64,000 bases of DNA from Nematostella vectensis (taxonomy: Eukaryota; Cnidaria; Anthozoa; Actiniaria; Edwardsiidae). Position numbers and translations under genes: made by a program. This document shows positions 50,701 to 61,442 of this stretch, in pieces (the stretch's first letter is position 1; each line of letters starts with the position of its first letter). The notes under the pieces were generated by a model. The model saw only the letters and a program-made list of their open reading frames with translations, was not told the origin of the DNA and did no database searches. The stretch spans positions 3,377,203 through 3,441,202 of the forward strand of contig NC_064037.1 in assembly GCF_932526225.1 (NCBI RefSeq), given 5' to 3'.

Positions 50701-53700
50701 TATGAGTGAATTCAATCACAGGAGATTACCGGTGGATTTAATAACCAGTATCAGATGCCTATATATCCTGTCGATTTCAGCAGTTTCACCACGACTGCAG
50801 CAGAGACCTGGCATTTTTCAGACAGCCATTGAAATTCGCTCTGATGAACAACTGACTAGAGTGTTGTAGGCATAAATCTGACACAATAAGGAATATTTCT
50901 TTATATATCTTTGCAATTTGGGTGCATTAAGTCTGTGTCTGGTTAAATTTAAATATTCAATAATCCTTGGTGCAAAGAACAAGAACTTTATTTAATTTTA
51001 CAACGATTAATTTATGCTTTAGAAAGAAGATAATCAAAGTTTAATTTATAGAAAACAGAATAGGAATGTTTCTTGCTGATGTCCAAATATCTGTCAGAAT
51101 TTACAACAACAACAAAAGAACTAAATGATGTCCATTTTTTAGGTTTCCTCTTACCATATTCTGGTGCTATGAAGTGCATGTTCCTGCGCTCCTCGCGGCA
51201 GGTCTTGACATGATTATGGATAGTGTCTGGTGCAACTGTAAAAGGAAAGAAAAGCAAAATTCCATCATCATACCATGCCTAAGGCAAAAAAACACTAAAA
51301 TACATTATTTGTGTTAAATAAATCGGATTTTGGCTTGTTTTCAAATAGGATTTAATTTTGACAAGAGATCATCAAGTTAAAAGAGCCCATTAATATGAGG
51401 AATTGCCAAGAACATTCATCACTACATCAAGAATTATCACATTACCTTTAGAACATCAAAATGACAAAATCATTTAAATAACCAAATTCAAACACAACAG
51501 GCAAATGTCAGCATAAATTGTGACAGTCTGTTTTGTGAAAGGATCTTAAATGAGAGCACAAATTGGCTGGTTTTCGTGTACCAACCTGAGCCTATCTTGA
51601 TCAAACCATTGTGCTGAATGAAGATGGTATCACATGAAAGGTTGCCGTGAACTATAGGCACATCACATCCATGGAGGTAACTGGACAAGGGACAAGGTCA
51701 AGTTTAGTTTATTCAAAATTAAGGGCTATTACAGGAGTATCCAACAGGGAGCTTACAATAACATCATAACACCTAATACCTAAAAATGAACTTTAACCAT
51801 GCACTCACTCATACATTCATGGCTACATTTCTAATGTGTCAAAACATAAGATCTTATATAATTTTGTTCTAATAAAAATAATATATTTTGTTCTAATTTA
51901 AATAATCATATGCAGTTAATGTTTACAGTTCCACTAAAAAACTGCTTTGTATTCATTATATCAAGGGACAGTTATTGATCTGATTTGTAAAAAACACTTT
52001 CCCAGTAGTCACTTACACTTTCTAACAAACTAGACTTTTGCAGCGGTATCAATGGGATAGGACAATAACACAATGGGTTGAACCTACTTTAAATCTAAAT
52101 ATATTTTAGGTGCTTTGACAAGTCCTAAAATGGATATAATCAATATGGGACCCAAAACTGATATATAATTCATGACGAGCAGAGGGCTAATATAAACACA
52201 TCAAATTATTCTATTCCCAAGTTTTCTTTACTTATTTTTAAAATTTCACACTTATTACTAACACTTCCTCTGTAAAATAGAAATTTGAGTATTTTTTTTG
52301 TTCAAAAGCCATGGTTAAATTTAAATAATACAACTAAAAAAATCAAACAACAAGAAAACATAAGTTATTTTAAAAGTTCTATTTCTGGTGATAATTGATT
52401 TATTTTCTTTTAGAATAGAAAGAGGATAAAAAAAGCATTGGTTGGGGTCAGCTAAGATCTTTAGAATATCTCACCTCAATGCTGAGAGAATTTGGCGGCA
52501 CCAGCGTTTCCACACCTAACGAAAATACACAATGCACAAGTTGTGAGCTGGAAGCTAATAGAAGCAAAAACTTTGTATGATCTTAGGATTTAAATGCAGG
52601 AAGAATCTAGCATTTGATTCTTAGCATGTAAAAGATGTTGATGAAATACCCAAGCAGTGCCAGTCAATCAGGGTGAGCCAATAAAATGGTAATGGATCAA
52701 TAGAGTACCCCATACAAGTGTGCTAAAACCTCAACAATTAAATATCATTTACAGGGAATATTGGACAAAATTAAATTAACACCCAGAAAAAAAAAATTTA
52801 TTACATGGAGTTTAAGAAACATGTTAGTAAAGGTATAGATGGATGATGTGTCAAGAAAAAAATAACAAGAATAAAAAGTGAAACCATTATAGCATTTTTT
52901 TTGCAATGCATAAATTGTATGTAAAGTGTTAATGACACTATACTGTAAATAGTTTTTGCAAATCAATTCTTCTATATTGTTGGTCTTAACTTGGCTGGCT
53001 TAACCTTTACTTCTAAATCTTAATTAAAAATATTCTGAAATTAATTAAAATTTGCTTTAAAAGTAGCCACTAAGTGAAATTAGTCAATTCCTATATACTG
53101 GTAGATCATTGAGTTTATTGTTAATGACAGAAGTACTAAGAGAATTTATTGTAAGTTGAAAGTGTATATACAGGCAAATAAAACAAATAAGCTTCCTGCC
53201 ACAGAAACCATATTTTTTTTGTTTTTAATGATTTAAACTATAAAGTTTTGAACAATAAACATCAACTTCCATCACCAAATTCAGAATCATTGACTCCTTG
53301 AATCATAGAATGATTTTGAAATCCTTCTGCATATTTTTTGTCTGACATTGTTTGCTTTGTTACTTATCTTTCTTATTTTTTGTCAGACAATGTTTGCTAT
53401 GTTTTTATCTTTCTTATGCTCTATCGAATTCACTTGAAAATCAACCACATAAAACCTTTCAATTGGATTTTGCTAGACATACTGTAAGGGATGGAGCAAT
53501 GTTCCTCTAACCAGTGCCTCTCGCTACCAGGTTCTAAGTTCAGCTACCAGCTGACTTTGTGAAATCTGTCATTTAAACTTTGCTTAGTAGAACTACTGCT
53601 GACATTTAATTATTTAGAACTTTTTGGTGAGATTTATCTAAAGTCACTTAGACATCATTTTTATTTGACCATGTAACAATATATAATTATATTTGACCTT

Positions 53701-56700
53701 GATTAAGTGAAAGCCGTAATGTCACTTGTAATCATAAAAAAATAAACTTACTTTCTCATTCATTGTCTTGTAATTATTTTTTCGCGTCTTTTTCAGGAAC
53801 TGTTTTAGAGACCCAGACGTCATGTACTCCGTGATGAAGATGACTCGAGCTTTCTCGCCCTGGACATCTGTCCAGAATCTGTGAAAACTCACAATATTTG
53901 GGTGCTACAAGAAAAGCGACACTATTAGCATTTATAAAAAAAAAATAATAATAAGCATAGTATTCAAATATACAGTAACTTGCCTAAATGCATCACATTA
54001 AAAGCATTTTAAAAATCATAGATGCCCCCCCTGGTAAGCATCTCCAGTGTATGGTTCCCCCTCCCCCTTGGCAGGAATCCTGTAGAAATTTTGGACATCT
54101 TTCATACTAGCAAAACAAATACAGTACAACTGTGAACAGCTAAAATATAATTTTGCTGGTTTATTGTCTTTCAACGAGTCACAAACAATAATTTGGATGC
54201 TTTTACTGTAGTTGTAAGGATATGCTTCCATTTGACTGTTTCAAAATCTAGCAATATGATTGGTTGAAATAAACATTCTATCCATAAATTTACTGTTCAT
54301 GGTTCAACTGGTTGCATTGCAACCTCTTTATCAGACTCACATCAAGCTGGATCAAGTTCTCAAACACTTTCTTGACAGTTTCCTGAAAAACAGAAATATT
54401 ATTGAGAATATTGTACAAAACGAACCAAGCCACTGTATGTAAAATAATGTGTTGGGAAACTCAAGGACAAATTAAAAGGAATTGGGATCCATATTCAAAA
54501 TACCAGAGCTAATTTTTTTATTTTTTTGCTTGTTGCAGCAAGTGAATCGAGGCAGCTAATACAATCTAACCAAAGTATCCAAATCATGTAGCCAGTCATG
54601 ACTTCTTTACAAGCTGGGGGAAATTTTGGTGTCATCAGCATGACTAGTAAAAAATGTGTGGAATGCTTATCGTCTTCTGACAAATCACAAGTGAAAAAAA
54701 CGGGCACTTGTTAAAGTTTTTAAAACCTTTCACTTATATCAATCTAGCCAAAACAAAGCATAGATAAACTTTCAAATTCTGAAAAGGGAATTGAATTTGA
54801 TCAAAATTTGAATTTTCTACAGATCTTTGAAAATTTTGGCCACGCGAAAGAAGATTGAATCGAGTGAATAATTCCAAGTTTTTGGGGAAAATCTGACACA
54901 ACCTATTTTCCTTAAATCCGTTAAAATTTAGAGACGGCAATACCACAAAATATTGGCGAATTGTTTTCTATTGCAATGCTTCCCACAATAAAGCAAAGAA
55001 TAATTTAAAGTCGAGAATTGTATGGGAAAAAAGAAAATATTGTTTTATTGTAGGTTTCAAAAACAGCGCGTGCTCGTGAGAATGTCGCCATTCTTGATTG
55101 CGAATGCAGCATGCGTGCACAAAGCAAAAACAATTTAAAAACTAAAAAATATCTGCTTTATTTTTGACTACCAGGTTGAGATGACGGTAAAAGTTGTAAC
55201 CACACAACATTCTTCATCAATAACTAAAAAAACATGAAGACGGGAACCGGTTTTATAGTGCGCGCATATGTTTTCTCATGGTTGACATCTCGATCTAATG
55301 TACGTCACAAATGACTGGAACCGGGCCTTTCAGTTCACGGCCTTTTTTCTGAAGGTTGACCAAAATACCTCAATATTACAGATTTTAGTTATTCGCTCGA
55401 ACCCGTGTTTTAAAGGGTCCATAAGAGCCACATACCATTCGGAAGATGAAAAAATAAAGAATTGACAAAGTCTATCAACTCTCAAAGGTTATATGGACTT
55501 TAAGACCTGTTTCTTGTTGACTGTTTGCAAATCTAATATTTGATTGGTCAAAACAGACAATATACATACTTCCACCGTTCATGGTTTTACTGGTCTTGCT
55601 GTAAGGTTGGTTTTCATATAATTGTTAGGATCAGGGCTGGTGCAATAAAGTAGACAAATCCATTCTGCTAAGAATTATTGCACTCTTATGCACTGGCCTT
55701 GATAATACTAATCATACAGGTAAAAGCCTTAAGGACCCACCCTGGAATATTGATAATTGTGCAATGGATTACAAGGATTTCCCAAAACAGTGCTCTTTCA
55801 CTTATCAATTTTATAACTAACCTGTACAAATGTTTTAACATTCTACAGAATAAACAGACTTTGGACACAAGTACAGTAGAGTTACACAAGGTGCAGTTTA
55901 GTATGTAAACTATAAATGTATATAAAAAAAATTAATGCCAAAGGCCCAAATAGTTGTGATTGTTAACCAGAAGAATGAATACATTACACCAAAAACTGGT
56001 ATTCAACTCTGCCAATTTTTTGTCTTTAATAAGACTTATCCAGGGCAGACTCTGCCCTGAAGAAGTTTTATTAAAAACGAAAATTTGGCAGAGTCGAATA
56101 CCAGTTTTTGGTGTATTGGGTATAAAGATGTCTAAAAGTATTCTAATCTGATCCATGGAATGGATAATGAGATCCCCATTTTCCAGGAAACCCAGACTTG
56201 TGAGCATGATGCAATTGTGCCTGCTATATGCCAACAACTCTTGCCAAGGCAATTGCTACCAAAAACTGACAAATTTACACTTACAAATTATTTGATATAA
56301 ACTACAGTAAAAATAGTTACCCACTAAGTACAGTAATTACCCCACTAACACAACTGCTATGCCAGGAACCATTACATTAATGTTTAAATTTAACAATGTA
56401 TATTTTAATGCATTCTACAAATGACAGGCCCTCTGAAAGTTTAAGGAATTATTTTTAATTGAACAGAGTTTTAAGGTCTATTTCACAAAAACATGGAATT
56501 CAGTGGGAAATTCTAATTGTTTAAAAGGCAAATACTTCCTTTTATTGAGTTGTAGTTTCAGATTTTGGCAAAATACTGGTGTACAATCATTGATCAATTA
56601 GGGTAACAATTGCTCTACAAAAAAACAAAATTAACTACAGTTGTGGATCACTTGCATAATAATATTTCACAAATTTGTCTGCTGAATGCTTTAGATTTTC

Positions 56701-59700
56701 TGCAATAAATGACATATGCATAGTTTAAAACTGCACCTTTGGTAGAATTCAAACAGCTAAAAATACGGTCAAAGGTACTTATTGGCCTAATAATTTTTTT
56801 TTTATTCGGATTAAATTATGCCAAAAGTAACTTTTATGAAAATTACCTGGATGGACTTTTTAAAAAATTTGGCTAAAATAAATTTGGATTTTGCACACTT
56901 TTGGGTTAATACTTAATTCCACAGGCCTGAACAGGAAAGAAAATCCCAGATAGCCTGCTAGTAAAAGGTGATTTTCATTCATAAGATGGGGGAGGAGTAG
57001 AGGAGGCTTGATACATCATTGAGATACAGCAGATGAAAACATATTGATTACTAGGTTGTGATGATTAATTGATTGAGTTAAAGACAATGCACAAATCCCT
57101 TCAATCAATCAATAGACAAAGTTCAACTCATGGGTCTTTTTATTCTTGATTCTATTTCAATGGTTTGAAAGCATTATCTTGAGTATCACATATTACCTAT
57201 TTGTGATAAACATATACCATAGGTATTGCTACTGGTTATTACTTTTTTGTTGAGTTTTGCTATAAACCTGAAGAAAATCATTTACTGTTTAAATACAGCA
57301 TTAATGTGTTAAAGTAAGAAAAAAATTTATATTTTAAATAATATTTATAACAAAAAGAAGGCCTTATGTAGTGAGCTATAGTAAGAAAAATAATAGTTCA
57401 TTTAATCCTTTGGCAGCCAAGGGCAGATATAAAGGAAGGTTACGCATACAGTACATCTCCCATTCGAAAAACACTGAGCAAGTTACTGTAATAAAACTTT
57501 ATAAAATCTTGAAAACAAGAGAAAAAAATTACTGTATTTATGAGCGAATAACATCCAGATAAATTGAATGAGGCCATCGCATAAATGGCATTCTCATACA
57601 AAAACTTGAAAAGCATGGTGATTGAAGTGATTTGTTTTAAGATAAAAAAAAAAACTATTTTATACTGTTGTTCAAATTGTAAATTATTAGGTGAAACTTC
57701 ACCTCACCAAGTCTTGAGGGTCAAAAAGCAACCAGAAGTGACAAATATATTGGTGTAACGATACAGAACCAATTTTTTATAAAGAAATAATAGGCAAAGA
57801 GAGAAAAGAAGGAATAGAGAAAAGAAGAGATGTGAAGAGAAGGAAAAAGTGTTAGCTTTACTGTAGGTCTTTTACGGCATCCAAAAGAAAGGACATGGTC
57901 AAAAATCAGTTTGCCTTGATTTATGAACCAAGTATAAAACATGAATATTAAACAAGAGTAACTTCAAATAGCGTAACTTCTGACTATGTCCCACTTTAGG
58001 TGATGGATCAAGTATGGTTAGTTAAGGATTAAAAGATTGTTAAATAATAAAAGGGTTAAAATCAAGAAATATAAAAAAGTGTTTAACTTATTGGCTTTAA
58101 TTTAAAGTTAAGAATTATAACAGTGAGAAGTCTCACCTCGTCTTTGCCTACTATCATCCAACCAATAGCATTGGACCAAATCTACACAGGGGGCCGCATA
58201 GGATGAAAGGGTTAACAACGCAACATCAATTTATTGGAATAATTATGACAAGTCATACAATACAATGTTTTGTGACAACATTAAGGAATATAGTGTAAAA
58301 ACAGACACATCACAGTGGTAGTAATTATTATATCATGTGTATCATACATATTAAGAAATTACAGTATAGAGCAGTGTTTAAAAAAACAAAATATGATGGA
58401 AAAAATGTCCCTCTGGTATTTATTATGTGCATGATCTCTGTCTCGTTAAAAAAAGGAACAAAATTTGTTCAGAAGACTGCAAACAAATGGCATTTATTTC
58501 TGCTGTCTGTAAAGTGAACTTAACCTATGTCTGGAAGCTGAATTTAAATTTTGAGGTCTGTAAACTCTATCTTTAAATTGAAAAAAAAAAGCTTTATCTA
58601 CTACATATGTCTGGCTTTTAACAAATATACACAACAGTCATGTTTTACACTCAGTCACAAATATATATATATATAAACAAAAGTTGACAAAAAAGTGCAA
58701 TATACTTTGATAGAATGGACAAATCACATCCTGGTTATAAGGACTGGTAAATGCATTGTATTTACAGTAAAAGCAGTGCTATTCAGTTTTATATGTAACC
58801 CAAGAAGTCATTACATTTTACAGTACCAGCAGTGGACAAAATCTTTTGATAAATAAATACCAAAAAATGAATACTTACTTCTTGACTTTTGAAATCCTTT
58901 CTTTCTGAAAATTGCACTTCATTCCAGACAACCTCAACACCTTCCTCAGTGTCCATTGCCAGGTAGGCATGGTCAATACCAGGAACATCTCGCTGCATTA
59001 CCTATAATGGCACAATTTTTGGCATAAATGGTTTGAGCTAGCAGCTATGTTCTCTGGACCATGTTGTTTAGTGCCTCGATCTAGAGTTTATGTTCTCTGG
59101 ACCATGTTGTTTAGTGCCTTGATCTTGAGTTTATGTTCTCTAGACCATGTTGTTTAGTGCCTCGATCTAGAGTTTATGTTCTCTGGACCATGTTGTTTAG
59201 TGCCTTGATCTAGAGTTTATGTTCTCTGTACCATGTTGTTTAGTGCCTCGATCTAGAGTTTATGTTCTCTGGACCATGTTGTTTAGTGCCTTGATCTAGA
59301 GTTTATGTTCTCTGGACCATGTTGTTTAGTGCCTCGATCTAGAGTTTATGTTCTCTGGACCATGTTGTTTAGTGCCTTGATCTAGAGTTTATGAAGGGTG
59401 TTTGCATACACTACGCACTTTGTAACATTTTGCCCTTATCTAGAAAGATTGGAATAAAAGTCTGAATTGTTGGCAATATTTATTGCATATGTGTTACGTT
59501 TAGTCACAGTCATTTTGACCTCAGCCACACTATGCACTTGAGCTATGTATGTAAGTAATGACTGCTTAATTAACTGAGGCAAACATTACTTTCCAATTGT
59601 TAGGTGGTTCATTTGCGTCACCAAGCAACAAGGTAAGGCATTACACTCTACCAAGTACCCGACAATGTGACAGCTTTTGGAGTTTGATTCTTGGTCGCAC

Positions 59701-60308
59701 TTTTTTAAAACACTTAGCAATCAGATTTCACAATGTTAAACATGCAAGGGGGGACATAAAAACAGAATGCCACAAACTAACTTAGCATGTAACAAGCAAA
59801 ATGGTACTGTACTGCGATGCACTAGAAACGGTGGGTAGGCAGTCGTCTTTTAGCTCAAGCACACATAGCGAGAAAGAGGCCAGACCCCAAAGGAGGAGTA
59901 CAGTGTAAACGCGGTTTTTCGCTGTTATTTATAAATTAACTACAACACTTAATACAAGAACACTCTAGCTAAATTTTAACGAGGGAATATCTTCTTTGAA
60001 AACACCGAGTAAATGAAAAAAAAAGCACGAGCAAAAACGGCATAATGTTGAAGCTTTTATTTGGTCCCAGTTGATTTCCAAATGATAGTGAGTCAAAAAA
60101 TCCTTTACTTCTCTTGAAATCTACAGAGATAAAAGCTTTGGGCTGTAAAGAGAGGGAGTGTGTTTACGACAGCAATGTTTACCTCCTGTCGCCTCTTCTC
60201 CCATCGCCCGCAAGGACTTTGTTCAACAACATCGTCATCTTCATCATCATCACTTTCGTCTCCCGAATGTTCGACAACCGTCTCTGTAATCGTCAAATTA
60301 CTGGTCAT
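44798..60308 (-). CDS. NRBP1: Nuclear receptor-binding protein (NRBP1-type pseudokinase), 18 exons, complete (464 aa)
   Basis: Adaptor pseudokinase; in other animals it acts in trafficking, signalling and as a substrate receptor for cullin ligases. Exons: 60183-60308, 58879-59001, 54341-54382, 53752-53904, 52475-52515, 51586-51680, 51155-51235, 50142-50206, 49598-49690, 49305-49388, 48217-48265, 47292-47382, 46581-46631, 46227-46286, 45961-46033, 45496-45559, 45078-45133, 44798-44845; 1395 nt, phases consistent. Residues 14-42: acidic stretch, then VEQSPCGRWEKRRQE. The VAIK lysine is replaced: VEVVWNEVQF (Asn about 69). The HRD region reads HGNLSCDT (about 173-180) and the DFG region IGSVAP, so catalysis is not expected. 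EYMTSGSLKQFLKKT and DCAVDVYAFGMCALEM are clear kinase-lobe matches. VRNGLYPLTG and LTVTLKLDDKMNRQLTCDV are family C-terminal motifs. About 70 aa shorter than the human protein, mainly at the N-terminus and in the linker. Confidence 0.95.
45170..45510 (-). repeat. About 33-38-bp tandem array carrying the NRBP1 exon 16 donor
   Basis: In gene orientation exon 16 ends TGTGACGTCAAAATTG and the intron starts GTATGTAACATGTGAC. Through the 3' half of intron 16, TGTGA(C/T)(G/T)TCAAAACCG followed by GTATATAACATGTGA recurs about eight times. Each unit therefore copies the exon end plus a donor-like site. Two middle copies are more diverged. Confidence 0.85.
47548..47701. mobile_element. MITE-like element with G/C-run ends
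   Basis: The left end GCAGGTCGTACCCAGGATTG, followed by a G-run, is loosely inverse to the right end: a C-run, then CCCCCGTACGCGCCTGC. About 150 bp, in NRBP1 intron 11. Non-coding. Confidence 0.55.
48245..49030 (-). repeat. Tandem array derived from the NRBP1 exon 11 acceptor region
   Basis: On the minus strand, intron 10 ends TTAATGCAG and exon 11 starts GTTCACTCCCTGAAGC. In the intron upstream, TTTATGCAG followed by GTTCACTTCCTAAAACC recurs four times at 65-bp spacing (48250-48530). A related longer unit of about 120 bp (GGGAATAAGC, AACAGTTTTCAGAAGAATAT, CTAGTGCACCGAATGG) is repeated up to about 49030. The real acceptor is thus preceded by several decoy acceptors. Confidence 0.85.
55978..56117. 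mobile_element. Foldback MITE (about 140 bp) in NRBP1 intron 2
   Basis: The left arm has ACACCAAAAACTGGTATTCA, ACTCTGCCAA and TCTTTAATAA. The right arm has TTATTAAAAACG, TTTGGCAGAGT and AATACCAGTTTTTGGTGT. The arms are inverse complements over about 50 bp with a few mismatches; the loop holds a smaller GGGCAGA/TCTGCCC palindrome. Confidence 0.8.
59041..59395. repeat. 43-bp minisatellite, about 8 copies, in NRBP1 intron 1
   Basis: The unit is GTTTATGTTCTCTGGACCAT, GTTGTTTAGTGCC, TYGATCTAGA. Units alternate CTCGATC and CTTGATC, so the repeating block is an 86-bp dimer. It lies 40 bp from the exon 2 acceptor. Confidence 0.95.
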
Positions 60309-61442
60309 GTCCTTCTTTTCGATTAAGGCTATAGTCTTTTGGGTGACACGGAAATTTGAAGCAATGAAATGGTTGTTGGATTGAGCTATTTGATGGCGTC
60401 GGAAGTTTCAAGATGGCGGGTATTCTGCTGTCAACCCGCGTTAGACTGGGTCTACCGTCAAGGCCTTTGCATAAGTAATAACTTGCGTCGCCCTTCGCCC
60501 TACATTAGCTTAAATAAATAGGTACGCCTTACTATTTTTTCTTAAATCATTCTTGTTTTTTTTAACATTTTAATTTCTTTTTTTATTTGACGCTCCATGC
60601 TCTCTTTTTTTTTTTTCCGGAGTTGAAAGTGCAACGGGTTGCCTGTGGTTTTTAACTATTCCCAGACTTCTGGGAGTGTGCAAAAAAAGCCAAAGCCAGA
60701 ACGGAAAATTTTGAGAACTACAAAGAGAAAGTACTCGATTTTATGCCCAATCAATCATGGTTTGCTTTGATTATTGAGTACTTTGTCTCTATTACGAGCC
60801 CAAGAGGTTGATAGCCCACTGATCAATGGTAAGATTAACAAATTCCAGCATACACATTCCCCAATCTCCTTCAAGACCTCATATCACACGAAACGATAGC
60901 AACATAGCAATAACTAACAGTTAAGTCAATTTCAATTGAGTTTACTAACAAATCCATTGATCTAATGGCAATTTGCTCATTTTCTTGATAAGTTACTTTC
61001 TGTATTGGGTTTCCTAACGTTAGATAAGTGTTTAGAGTATCTTTACCCTCAGTCGTTCTTTTGTACTGTATGCTCGAATCTCACGTGACAACTTGCAGCC
61101 AAGTGGGGTATGACATCATATTTGTCTATAGCCACTAGGGAACAGGGCTATACTAGGGCCCGCCCTCCACAATATTTTTAATATATTATTAGGAAATTAC
61201 CAGTAGGGGCATGGCTGTGTCAACACAATTTTTTAATGGTTTTGTATTGTGCCCCCCCCCCCCCTCCCTCATATTTTGAGGCCTGAAACAGCCCTGGGGG
61301 AAGAGGGGAAAGAAAGGGGGACGTATTGTTGGATGGAGATGCAAGGGATTCTTTGATGCTTGTTTCTGGATACACTTTCTGGTAACTTTATTTCAGTATT
61401 TCCTTGTTGATGATATCTTATCTATCATCAGCAAGCCTTACC
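60309..61442. promoter_or_regulatory. Shared divergent promoter region of NRBP1 and the syntaxin gene
   Basis: The two genes are head to head, 1.1 kb apart. At 60407-60420 CAAGATGGCGGG on the plus strand is a strong YY1/TISU match. A splice acceptor (TTTATTTCAG at 61387-61396) lies 47 bp before the syntaxin ATG, so the syntaxin gene probably has an upstream leader exon. A dispersed repeat lies at 61140-61290. A T-rich stretch (60530-60615) is otherwise featureless. Confidence 0.5.
61140..61290 (+). repeat. Dispersed repeat, copy 3 of 3
   Basis: AGGAAATTACCAGTAGGGGC, ATGGCTGTG, TTTTGTATTGTGCC, a 14-base C-run and CATATTTTGAGGCCTG match the copies at 43795-43930 and (inverted) 10918-11090. Confidence 0.65.
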